Assembly (NCBI GenBank): GCA_039111635.1
Contig: JBCAQO010000011.1
Span: forward strand, 744,001 to 808,000
Length of the DNA stretch: 64,000 bases
DNA from: Heterobasidion occidentale
Taxonomy: Eukaryota; Basidiomycota; Agaricomycetes; Russulales; Bondarzewiaceae
Direction: 5' to 3'
A program made the position numbers and the translations under genes. This document shows positions 1 to 10,100 of the stretch, one piece after another; the stretch's first letter is position 1; each line of letters begins with the position of its first letter. A model generated the notes under the pieces. It was not told the DNA's origin, made no database searches, and was given only the letters and a program-made list of their open reading frames with translations.

Positions 1-958
1 ATACTTTAAAACTTACTCTTAGGAATGGATAAAAATCCAACGAGAGTGACAGCGTTGCGGTGCGCTCTCCGAACATTATTGTGTACATTACCATTAGAGA
101 TGTACAATGGATGGTACTCGTTTTGACCTGTTGCAACAGACACAGTGGTCTTGTCGGAACCTAGGATAATTAGAACGAACATCAATCCGTGCGTCTCCGG
201 ATCGATTGCAATCTTATCCTGTGAGTAACAGTCCATCAGTGACATCAAAATAAAAGATACAATAACGTACAGCTTGACGCCAGGCCCAATTACCCGACAT
301 GAAGTCAGTCCATGTCCGCTTTCCTTCATCATTGAAATCTTGAATCGGCGTGTAGTCGATCTCACCTGAAAATGTGGGGTTGGCCAGTTGGTTGCAGAGT
401 ATCAGCCGGGGATCTCTGAATCACACGTCGTACTCGCCATCCATCCACGGTGGGACCTCGGCATTGGGCCGAGGTCCATTGTAATTAAGAGAAAAAGACT
501 GCCATGGCACCTCGCCATGGCTGATAGAGTCGATCGTGTCGTACATGTTGCCATGATTACTGAAGGGTGGATCAGGGTCGTCCGGCTTGGTTTTCAGAGC
601 TGCCAACAGACCGAGCAGCTTATCGATCCGCTTTGCAGGCATTTTGTCCCTTCGATAGAGGAAGTCAGCCATTTCGAACTGAGGGCGACTGTTAAATGGT
701 GACCAGTCGTCATGGTCTGTGGGCGCTGCGGGCACATAAGGGGGCGGTGGTGATTGGAGGGGTAGGTCATTCCCATGCTCGTCAACGGGTGTGCCTATAC
801 ACTCAGTTTCAGTACCCAAGCATTGAGTCTAAGTCAAGTCAGAGTCTCACCATTGAGTATCGGGTGATACAGTTTGTGTGCAGGAGGTAGTAGATTGTCA
901 CCATCGTCTGGAACCTCTTTAATGGTGGGTTGGCGTGACTGCGGAGCGTAAGGTTGGG
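1..958 (-). pseudogene. Plavaka-family transposase, decayed 5' part
   Basis: This is the N-terminal part of a Plavaka-type (KDZ-related DDE) transposase of agaricomycetes, running off the left edge. Reading right to left, a segment containing LYHPILNG joins, across an intron at 795-850 (phase 1), to a segment with DDWSPFNSRPQFE, ADFLYRR, HGEVPWQSF and PPWMDGEYDV. A second intron at 219-270 joins WAWRQA to DKIAIDPETHG, followed by LGSDKTTVSVATGQ. A further GTAAGT donor lies at 11-16. The reading frame is broken by TGA at 421-423, where the family has Trp in YDVWFRD, so no full-length protein can be made. No convincing start was seen upstream of about 958. The family match is from memory of Plavaka proteins; the nonsense codon and introns are directly visible. 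It would have catalysed cut-and-paste transposition. Confidence 0.82.
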
Positions 959-1479
959 CTGAAGAGGCCCTGTGTGCTGAGTTCCGGTGTTGAGTCAACC
1001 CGCCTATTGACAGAAAGCCTCGTCAACATGCGGCAGTGGACTTGAATGCACACAGATAACGCCGCTCTTTGAACATCATTGTTGGGAGAGGCATGGTAGT
1101 AAGTACAAGGGAGGAGGGAGCGTAATAAAAGGTGTAAAGCGGAAGGAAGGTGTGAGAGGTGCAAGGAAAAAGTTAGTCGCTAACGGTGAGTTGACAGTCT
1201 TGATACAACTAGCGGCATCTCCTAACAAAAGTGTATGACTTTTGCATTGCGTAGGTGGCGTAGCTCCACAGGTTCAGCTATTGGATCTTCCGCTCCCTGC
1301 CAGTTATATTGTGAGATTAGCTGTGTGTTGGGCAATTGGCACAGAACAAAAACATACTTGATGAGGATGCTGCTTACATTGTAGCCGCGAGGAGCGCAGC
1401 CGGTGCGCCACAGAGAGGGCTATTAATGCTCCTTTTTTGCATGTCAAAAGAATCCCCACTCTCGCAGGGCCCCTTCACT
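959..1479. other. Intergenic gap between divergent element genes
   Basis: No coding segment was recognised here. It separates the minus-strand transposase remnant from the plus-strand companion ORF and would be their shared 5' region. An upstream in-frame ATG at 1336 exists, but the conserved-looking protein start is at 1480. Confidence 0.4.
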
Positions 1480-4068
1480 ATGTCTGATCGAGTAACTACT
1501 CGCGCCAAGAATCAGTTTGCCCACCCAGGGCTTCCCGACCAGGCCGCGCCGCGTCGCACTTGTCAGGAAGTAGAAAAAGACTCACAGGACATTGCTGAGC
1601 ACGAAGACGTTGAACGAGTCGCTAGGGAGGAAAAAGAATGTGAGTTAGCTGCTTTTGAGGAGAGGTCTCACCAAGGAGCCGCACGCACCAAGTTCACCGC
1701 CAATCATCCACCTGCAGCCTTGATAATCAAAATCCCTCGTCCATCATCCACAGCATCCACGGTCATTGTGGATGATGATGAGGAAGCCGGCTCTGGCGGT
1801 GAAGGTGAGCACGGCCTCGTCAGACTGTCTGTTGTGCCAAACCGTCTGACTCTTGAAGATGTTGATATGGATGGTGGCGTAGGTGCTGAGAACATTGATC
1901 AGCATGCTACAAAGGAGACAGTGGAGGTAAAAAATGCTCACCCGCCCTATTATCACTCAAGGGCCTCGCGAAAGGCTATCGCCCAACAAATCAAGAGCAG
2001 GTCCACGGAGCTGAAAGCCCAATTTGATGCCGCATTGGAGAGGAGTGACAAAAGAAGGGCTCTTTAGTAAGTGAACTACTTGAGTTTGTAGCCTTGTGTA
2101 GTAGGTACTCACGTTGAGACGCAGTGAGGCAGAACAGGCCACCACTGCGAGCAAGAAGATGAAAGTTAGTCATCTAGCTCACCCAACGGGCACACGCTCC
2201 AACTGGCGTGACGACGTCAATCCACAGCCAAGGGTCTCTCGATGGGTTTACCCTGATGAGAAGTCGGTGGGACCTGGGGATATCCCCGCCAACATAGATA
2301 GCACTGTTAGCAATGAGGATGCTGAGGGAGCGCGAGAGCGACTTCCTAATAAGGTAATTCTGCATCAGCGCCTCGCATGGGAAAGGGAGAACTGAAATTT
2401 GACCAGGCTACCAAAGACGCACAAGCTGCTCATCATGCTGCCTACAGGGAAGTGCTCGGCGACAGAGTCCCACCTCACCAAAACTTTGATGACCCTGACC
2501 CAATGGAGGACGGTGGTCTCCACGATGAAGATGGCTCAATGGAGATCCCAGGCCCCAAGCACACTGGCAGCGCATACCGCCCCGACAACATATCCGTTGA
2601 CTCCTCACCTGGTCTGACCCAACGCAGCCTCGTCAAGCGTGTCGTTTTTAAGGAGGCCGTCAAATTCAGCAGGGTTCAAGCGGACAGCAAGACCAAGCCG
2701 ACCCCCACTGTGAGCCTATAGTATGTTGTCTGAACACTTTGCTCAACTACTTATTGTTGTTCCTAGGCCAAACCCAAAGGGAACCGGACTCCTTTGGCGA
2801 TCATTGAGCTGTCAGACTCCGATGATGAGAGAGCCATAGCCCATAGCGCCTAAATGCTTGCACGCAAGGTTAGTTCTCTTTTTTTCCATTGAATTTTGTA
2901 GTCGCTCTCCGCTCACTTCAACCGATGTTGTTGTTTTGTTACACAGAACATGGTTGGTGTCAGAGCTTGCCCCCCTGTCAAACAAGAGGCACCGCTAGAG
3001 CTTCACATGGTTGGCCACAAGACTCGCTCTGCCCACAAAAATTTTACTAACAGAGATCTTCCACCCGAGACATTGGATAGGTGGCGCGAATACTATATAC
3101 CGATGTGGACTGAATACATCGGCACTCAGACCAATCCGTGGGATACTGATCTCCTCGACAAAGCGCAGGAGCTTTGGAACAAGGTTTTCCCGACCCATCG
3201 TCAAGAACTTTCTGCAAAGGGTCCGATCTTCCAACTGGTGAGTATTTGTAGTAGCTTATGCCCTAAGCTGATGTATTCATATTTCCAATAGGCCCTACAG
3301 CACGTCTGCAAATGGCGCGGCAGCTTTGCAACGGACGCAATCACAGCCGTCGATAGGTTCTGGAAGGAGCAATCAGAGCATTTTCACACGGCCGAAGATC
3401 AAGCAGGTTTCGTCGGATGGGCAGCTCTCCAGGAACAAAATGCCACGTCTTATCCATTTCTCTATGCCAGCATAGACATAGATACCTGGATGGAACAATC
3501 ACTGGTATGGTCTCTCGTCGTGCACTACCGCATCATGCTGTGAAGCTGATTTCATCTAATCTCTTAGGAACTTCGAGGCCCTTTTCGCTCAAAATTTGTC
3601 CTGCGCTCTCTTACGAGCCATCTCAAGTTGATCGCCACCATCCCGGTGTTAGCTAGAAGCAAGGAAAAGCCGATCGGAGCTGCAGCCCTTGCCACTGCCG
3701 CGGTAACATATGTATCACTTTCTTGATAACTTCTCACTGATATCTCTCTGTCGTAGGCCAAGCGCGCAATGCTCATGTGGTCATCAGGCTCTTTTGTGAA
3801 GCCCAATTCCAAAGACGTCAAGACACACTTCTCCCACCATGAATGGGGAGATAATGTTGATGCCTACGTGATCTCCTTGCAGGTGAAGTCCGAGAAAGCC
3901 TAAGGCAAAATGATTGCTCATGCTTACCAAGTTATGGAGGCAGATAACCCCCACAACAAGACCATCCCCTATTCCAGTGCCCAAGCCCAGGCCTCAAGTG
4001 GCCAGCGTTCAGGCCGAGCGATGTGTATTGAGGATGAGTACGATTCTGAAGACCCCGAGGAGCTCTGA
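1480..4068 (+). pseudogene. Decayed mobile-element companion ORF (multi-exon)
   Basis: This is a multi-exon ORF of a kind I recall recurring beside agaricomycete DNA transposons; no function is assigned. The start chosen is ATG 1480 (MSDRVTTRAKNQFAHPGLP). Acidic low-complexity segments follow, then a conserved-looking C-terminal block: FTNRDLPPETLDRWREYY, TNPWDTDLLDKAQELW, WRGSFATDAITAVDRFW and MLMWSSGSFVKPNSKDV. Introns can be placed near 2068-2113, 2354-2408, 2720-2766, 2869-2947, 3239-3292, 3505-3568 and 3701-3757. Two in-frame stops break it: TAA 2851-2853 and TAA 3901-3903. After the second stop the frame stays open to TGA 4066-4068. It is divergent from the Plavaka remnant and probably belongs to the same element. 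I infer that it is a dead gene; the exon edges are by eye. Confidence 0.6.
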
Positions 4069-4792
4069 AGCGCACATGGAAGGTTTGTTGTCCTTGAATT
4101 TCATTTGATATTGCTAACTCAAAGACTGTGCGTAGGTGGAACTCATGATTAAGACCTGTCATGCTCCCGATTTCTCCTTTCATCTATGTAAACAATTGTC
4201 GTGTGTATTAGCTACGGGTTATGTACGAAATTATCATGATTGATAACCCCCGAAAAATTATTGAATATAAATATAAACATTGAGAATTTTGAATTCAATT
4301 GCAGTGTAAGTAGTGTAAGTGGTATAAGCGCTGCACATGGGTGCACTACCTTACAGACCTTACTAAGAACGCATAAGAGCACATTCCTTACACATCTTGC
4401 ATTGGAGCTTACGTTTGCAGCTTATAGCTGTACTTGAAAATCATGACCTAGCCAATTGCACTTGCTGTAAGGTAGAGCAAGTGGTTGCGGCTTACTCCTT
4501 ACATGCTCCTTAAACTGTCACTTGTAAAATGGGACCTAGATATCCAGACTTACACAAGCTTTACTCTTAATAAACTTAACAACCTTTTAACTCTTGCGCA
4601 AGGCTTGTAAGTGCTCTATAAGTTAGTCAACCTTTTTTGCTCGTTTACTGATGCAAGGCTATTGGTCCATACCAGTTTTCACTGGAGGAGGCTATTAGCC
4701 CGAGCATTTTTCTCCCAGGCTACTATCCCACGGCCAATGGCCAAATGTGCCAGTTGTTGGACTTTCTCACATAGGCAAGATGAAAAACATAG
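4069..4792. repeat. AT-rich element terminus with GTAAG/CTTAC repeats
   Basis: The stretch is AT-rich and non-coding. Between about 4300 and 4620 the pentamer GTAAG or its complement CTTAC recurs roughly ten times (for example at 4309-4322 and in the clusters near 4350, 4390, 4470 and 4610). Dense short subterminal repeats are usual at the ends of large DNA transposons, so this is probably the right end of the element whose genes lie at 1-4068. No terminal inverted repeat partner is available because the left end is outside the window. Confidence 0.4.
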
Positions 4793-4800
4793 AGAAAACC

Positions 4801-5604
4801 AGGCCCCGGGAAGCTCCACCAAATGTTTCCTCGTCAAAACCCCCTAAATCAGGCCTAAAAAATATTAACTTTTCATTGAATTTGCTCCAGAAAAAGATTA
4901 AAACCGACAGGGATGATCACGTGTGTCACAAGTTATCACATTTTGTCACAATTTATCATGCTTGTTGTCCAGACCTCATTTCTGCTCATTTCTTCCTCGT
5001 TGCAGGCCTCCGCGGGAAGTTTCAATATATGAGAATCATTGATGTACATTACATGCATGAAAACAAGTCAAGTATTGGTACCTTTACTGACCACCTCCGA
5101 AGACTGAGCTACCTTGAGAGCTGCTTTTACCTTCGGCCTTGTAAGTGCCTTCCAGCGAGAAGCCGCAATCGATGTCAGCCACACGGAATCCGATAATCTC
5201 CTGTCAAAGCTTTTGAGCCAAGGTTATACAGAAGATGGCTTGCCTTGGAGTGTGTATGCAGCTCGATCTTGCGATCCCTGCACGAAAATGCCAGAATCAT
5301 CTCATCCTCGTCCTCGTCCTCGGAGCCAGACTCATCATTGCTGAAGTGACCTTGAGACTAAGACAGAAGAAATTAACAATTGTTAGGAACCATGGAAGAG
5401 GCATACCGAGCATCAGAAATCCCATATGGGGAGGGGGCTGGAAGCCGCCGAAAGGGCCTCAAAAATATTAAAAACCGATAAGAATCGGGCGATTTTTGCG
5501 ATTTTTGCCCTCAAATATATTAAAACTGGGGAAGATTATAGCACTTTTTAGTCCAAAAAAAGATTAACTTCCGGGGAAACATTTGGTGGAGCTTCCCGGG
5601 GCCT
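4801..5604. mobile_element. Non-autonomous TIR element, 804 bp, 8-bp target duplication
   Basis: A perfect 30-bp terminal inverted repeat occupies 4801-4830 (begins AGGCCCCGGGAAGC) and 5575-5604 (its exact reverse complement). The element is flanked by the direct repeat AGAAAACC at 4793-4800 and 5605-5612. An 8-bp duplication is characteristic of hAT-type and some KDZ/Zisupton-type cut-and-paste transposons. The TIR does not start with the common hAT CAGNG, so I leave the superfamily open. Short internal ORFs show no transposase motifs, so the element would need a transposase supplied in trans. Perfect TIRs and an intact duplication suggest a fairly recent insertion. It ends about 60 bases before the duplicated block that carries the first two copies of the adjacent gene family. 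Confidence 0.85.
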
Positions 5605-5732
5605 AGAAAACCAGCACAAGCCTGTTTCCCACGGCGTGCACTGCACCATGCCAGCGGCACAGACCCGCGTAGATACTCTTGCTTCCACCTTGGTGTTCGC
5701 GTCGTTGGTGCGGTTCAGTCACTTGCTCGAGG

Positions 5733-6354
5733 ATGTTCATACCACGAGCCTCCGTCCCCGACATTGAAGTGGAAGACCTTTCGGCCTATACAAAGGAGAT
5801 CGAGCAGAATGCGGACGGAAAGTCAGTCCTGACTCGGCGCGCGCTCATAGCCCAGCAACAGGTTCTTCGTCCTCATTGCTCATTGATGCCTCGACGCATT
5901 TTGACCTCATGAACAGGAATTTAGAGAATACATCAAACAATATCCTCCTATGCAACAACTTCCTGCCGAACTCGATGCAGAAATCACGCACACGGGCGCT
6001 CTCCTTTCCTTCGGTCTCGGTATCACTCACAAGCATCTCCTTGCTTACGCGGCAAAGCGCAACATCCGGGCTTCGTGCGCGCCCGATGAAGCCATCACCA
6101 GCCCCGCAGTCGCGTGGGGCCGAATCACCAGGGTGTTCAGGGAGAGGATCCCTGGTTTCCTGGTGTACTACCGTCGGCCGTTCTCGGTACACTACGAGGG
6201 GCTCCTCGCGCTCTACTCGAACCACTCGATGCGGGAACTTCGGCGCCGCGGGGAGGGGCACGAGAAGATGGTCATCGAGTTCTTGCAGAAAGAGATGGAG
6301 CTCGACTCGACGCCAATGTGGTACTGGGACATGAGCTATACTTCGTACTACTGA
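5733..6354 (+). CDS. Unknown two-exon family protein, copy 1
   Basis: This is copy 1 of a local five-member family of unknown function. Exon 1 is 5733-5861, the phase-0 intron 5862-5916, and exon 2 5917-6354; the product is 188 aa. The start is chosen because M-FIPRASVPDIEVEDLSAY aligns in length with copies 3 and 4 (MPSPxEIT...EDLSAY). Shared blocks are EDLSAY near residue 14, PPMxQLPAExDAE, AxGxGI, IPGxxxxYRRP, LALYSNHSM, then a lysine/glutamate-rich helix and TPMWYWDM at the C terminus. There is no signal peptide, membrane segment or recognised catalytic motif, so a soluble intracellular protein is the default reading. The upstream 70 bases, exon 1 and most of exon 2 are almost identical to copy 2. 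Confidence 0.7.
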
Positions 6355-6884
6355 ACCGCGTTGACAGTGAGTGGCCTTCGTTTATGTGCAGTCGCCTCTC
6401 TCATAGGATACACAGCTTTCCCTCTATCGACGTTTGTTCTTAGTCTTCGTGGCCGACTTCATACAGACTGTAAAAGCTCTCTCTCGCTCTTTCGTTATCG
6501 TTACCGCGCTTTGTCGCTGCTCTCGTTCACAGACTTGTGGCCTCTGTACTGAGGAATGCATTGACTGTCGTGATGGATTTCAATGTCAAATTCACATAAC
6601 TGACACCTCAGGCTGTTCGCGACTGTTAAGACGTGCATGTGTGTCCAGGTGGCGCTCGGCGCGTATCTTGAGCCTGCGCATGACAGCGTAGAATCTGGGG
6701 TGTAGAGGGAGTGTCTCGATCCTGGGGGTGCGATGATTTCTGAAATCCTGAAGAGGACTCCTGCTCACGACCAAAGGATGCTTTCTGACGCGTCGCTGCT
6801 ACTCACCATTACCGGCCCGCGTAGATACTCTTGCTTCCACCTTGGTGTTCGCGTCGTTGGTGCGGTTCAGTCACTTGCTCGGAG
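6355..6884. other. Intergenic; duplicated downstream flank
   Basis: No gene was recognised. The part around 6625-6790 resembles the downstream flanks of copies 3 and 4 (gcacgacg...cacgatcctgg...gagga), showing that the duplicated unit includes 3' flanking DNA. The last 70 bases, from 6816, repeat the sequence before copy 1. Confidence 0.5.
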
Positions 6885-7494
6885 ATGTTCATACCACGAG
6901 CCTCCGTCCCCGACATTGAAGTGGAAGACCTTTCGGCCTATACAAAGGAGATCGAGCAGAATGCGGACGGAAAGTCAGTCCTGACTCGGCGCGCGCTCAT
7001 AGCCCAGCAACAGGTTCTTCGTCCTTATTGCTCATTGATGCCTCGACGCATTTTGACCTCATGAACAGGAATTTAGAGAATACATCAAACAATATCCTCC
7101 TATGCAACAACTTCCTGCCGAACTCGATGCAGAAATCACGCACACGGGCGCTCTCCTTTCCTTCGGTCTCGGTATCACTCACAAGCATCTCCTTGCTTAC
7201 GCGGCAAAGCGCAACATCCGGGCTTCGTGCGCGCCCGATGAAGCCATCACCAGCCCCGCAGTCGCGTGGGGCCGAATCACCAGGGTGTTCAGGGAGAGGA
7301 TCCCCGGCTTCCTGGTGCACTACCGCAGGCCGTTCTCAGTAGATTACGAGGGGCTCCTCGCGCTCTACTCGAACCACTCGATGCGGGAACTGCAGCGCCG
7401 CGGGGAGGGGCACGAGAAGATGGTCATCGAGTTCTTGCAGAAAGAGATGGAGCTCGACTCGACGCCGATGTGGTACTGGGGTACTGGGACATGA
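6885..7494 (+). CDS. Unknown two-exon family protein, copy 2, altered C terminus
   Basis: Copy 2 of the local family: exon 1 6885-7013, intron 7014-7068, exon 2 7069-7494, about 184 aa. Exon 1 is identical to copy 1 over 129 bases. Near the end, the copy-1 reading TGGTACTGGGACATG is expanded by an 8-base tandem duplication (GGTACTGG) at about 7471-7490. This shifts the frame and gives the ending WYWGTGT before TGA 7492-7494 instead of WYWDMSYTSYY. The rest of the protein is uninterrupted, so it may still be functional if the last residues do not matter. Function is unknown. Confidence 0.65.
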
Positions 7495-7824
7495 GCCATG
7501 AATCGTACTACTGAGCTGCGTTGACGGTGAGTGCCTCCATATGTGTGCACAGTCGTGAAACCTCTCTAGCTAATAGGGTTTACAGCTTTCTCTCCATTTG
7601 TTGTGAGTCTCCGTGGCCAGCCTCACACAGAGGACAGATGTTTTGTGTATACTCGGCTTACTGCTGTCGTTTACTCTCTTGCGCTCTCTCTACAACTGCC
7701 AACCAAGTTGCGGATGTTCACTGAGCCCACGAGAAAGCACGTCCGTACATTCCAATCATCGTAAATTGTCATGAAGTCTGAATCTTACAAGACTGATCGT
7801 AGAGTCTCTTGGTAGCTATGCAAT
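7495..7824. other. Intergenic
   Basis: This is the convergent gap between copy 2 and the minus-strand decayed gene. The first 120 bases are alignable with the downstream flank of copy 1; nothing else was recognised. Confidence 0.4.
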
Positions 7825-9232
7825 CTACACGTTCCATATATACATTCCTAGGACGAATCCAGTTCTGAGTCGCGGAAATAATTTACCTCGCCCTCTCTTT
7901 TCCCTTCCCATTTCCCTCTGCAACAGGAGCTCGAGGATTTCTGGTGGGTTTCGAGGGAGACTCAGGGGTGCCTTCAGCTGATGTGGGAGCTTCGTTAACG
8001 TGGCCACTCGTGGATGGACTCGAGGGGTAAAACAAGGGCTGAATAGATGATGCGGCAGATGGCTCGCCATGAAGATCACCAGCAGGCGGGAGGGTGAAAG
8101 AGGTGTGAAGGGAGACCGTGATGTGAAGGTTGCAAGTGCACTATGCAGGACTTCCTGATGTCGTGCAGCCTCTATGCCTTGTTGGTAGCGCGTCTGCATC
8201 TCCATTGGAGGCACTGTGGTAGTTGTTCTTGCACGCTTGCGCCGAGGGGGGCTTGGGTAGAGGGATACGACTGTGGAAGATGTCCCTGCCGCTGACAGTT
8301 TGGGAGGGCTTTCAATGCCCTCTGACTTCTTCGCCAGCAACAATTGATGTATCAAGCTCTGTCCTCGAACCTGCCATGTTTTCAACATCAAAAAGTTAGG
8401 CAAGACTGCCCAATATATATGAATGCACCTTGGGTTCTTCAGAGTATGGAGGGGCATCGGGTGGGACGCCAAGGACGGAAGGCATCTCGAAGGATTCCAC
8501 AAGCTCCGTAGATGACTGTGCAACCTGATCTAGTGCCCTCAGAAACATTGGGCTCAGACCTTCTTCACGTCCTGTGAATATGAGCTCGAGGAAACACAAA
8601 ACCTCAGGTTCAATATCGGCAGGATCCCCTAGATTATCGTGAACCTCCGTTGGTTTCCTAGTGCGTGCTCTCTTCCCTCACTTCTGGCGAAGCGTAGCGG
8701 GAGGATTGGGCTTCACATATGGTAGTAGCTGTGTCGGCCTCGTGTACTTCAGCAGCGTGAAGAACCCTCCAACCATCAAGAATGCATAGTGGATGTTTCC
8801 ATCGAAGTGCTGGAAGGAAAATAGCGCCTGCTCGTTAACCTGGATGATTGAGTTGAGACACATTGCAGATGCGATGTCCTTGGTACTTCTCGTATAAAGT
8901 TTAGCATTCCACCTATGATTCTCTAAGGGCTTGACCTCTACCCAAAACACAAGGCCTTCATCGAGGATGCCTTTGGTCGTGATGAGGACTGCAAAGTCAG
9001 GAACCCTCCTATGGTGTTGTTTGTCGGAATCCTCTTTCCCAATCAAGTACGAGAAATATGGCTGAGGATGGCAGCAGAAACTCTTGTTAGACAAGCGAGG
9101 CTTCCAGTCCGAGCAGAAAGCTGTAAGAGAGAGGCTATGAAAGGGATACAAACGAGATTCGAGTCCATGTGTCTCTGCTGCATTAGCAAGAAGAATATCA
9201 AGATCTGCGTGGAGTCGTTGACGTTCTATCAT
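7825..9232 (-). pseudogene. PD...ExK-containing gene of unknown function, in-frame stop
   Basis: Reading right to left from ATG 9232, one frame encodes IERQRLHADLDILLANA... RVPDFAVLITT ... VFWVEVKPLE ... QVNEQALFSFQ ... FLMVGGFF. The spacing PD-(x about 18)-E-V-K resembles the PD-(D/E)xK nuclease fold signature, but this is a motif impression only. The frame meets TGA at 8678-8680 and then stays open in the same frame (GKRARTRKPTEVHDNL ... YSEEPK). A clean phase-0 intron at 8371-8428 leads to a further exon ending at TAG 7825-7827 with a basic RRKRART stretch. The simplest reading is one gene with a nonsense mutation. Two adjacent genes, or a real stop with 3' UTR, are alternatives. Possible further 5' exons to about 9316 could not be joined in frame. 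Confidence 0.4.
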
Positions 9233-10093
9233 AATTCCAGCCTGGTGCCTAGCATTTAGTGATGTGAGACTTAGAGGTAGACATGTGTTACTTACACCAT
9301 GATTGCTTGTGATCATGATTCGATAGGTGGAGTATTACGACGTGAAGTGAGTGATGATATGGGTCTGACCTTGGTCGTGGTCTCGCTTTTAAGCAAGTAC
9401 TGCTTGTTCCGCTTCTGTGATAATTCCTTCATGCCCCATCACTTGGAAGGCCTTTTGTTCGGATCATTCGCTGTCGACTCGTGCGGTCAAGGGAACACAG
9501 TCAAATCAGGTCACATGCATGCGGTTCTGAGGCAATGGTATTGCGGAGGACTGCACTGGAACAAGGCGGTCAGAAGAATAAGGAAAGATAACATGGTTTA
9601 CAACCTTCTCAGAAATAATAAGCAAGATAGAGACGACCTTATTCAATTACCCGGTCAAGAACAAAGGAGCCTATTGTATCTTGATCACTAGATCTTGCGG
9701 GCTGTGGTGATTGTTTGCCTCGCTCGAGTATTGTGGGAGATCGCGCTGGAACAGGAGGTCAAAAGAACAAGGAACACTGATGATCAGACCTCGCGGTTTG
9801 CAACCTTCGCAGAATTCAAGAGACCTTCTTCAATCCCCCGGTGAAGAACAAGAGGCCTATCAGACCGCTCTATGTAGATTCACGAAAATTCGCTGTGGTA
9901 ACTGCTTGCCTTGTAGGGTGTAGAGAGACTGAGATTCGAATAGCAGGCTTGGCAGCGGTAGCGGTGGTGGCGGCAACTTTCGACGACAATAAGGATCAGA
10001 TAATGTAGAAGACTCAGAGGTGCCTTCTTCTAAAGTTCGAATCCAAAGCAAATGACAAGCAGGCCAAAATCACAAGGCTGACAAACTGTTGAC
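9233..10093. repeat. Non-coding, with diverged tandem repeat
   Basis: No gene was recognised. Two diverged direct repeats of about 130 bases are visible (about 9540-9680 and 9738-9865). They share an ordered series of short words (gcactggaacaa/gcgctggaacag, ggcggtcagaagaa/ggaggtcaaaagaa, ttacaaccttctcag/ttgcaaccttcgcag, acccggtcaagaac/ccccggtgaagaac). Confidence 0.45.
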
Positions 10094-10100
10094 AATGAAC

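Noticed and set aside
8657..8680. 24-base GT...AG stretch that would remove the in-frame TGA
   Set aside because: Too short for a spliceosomal intron; all other introns here are about 45-65 bases or longer.
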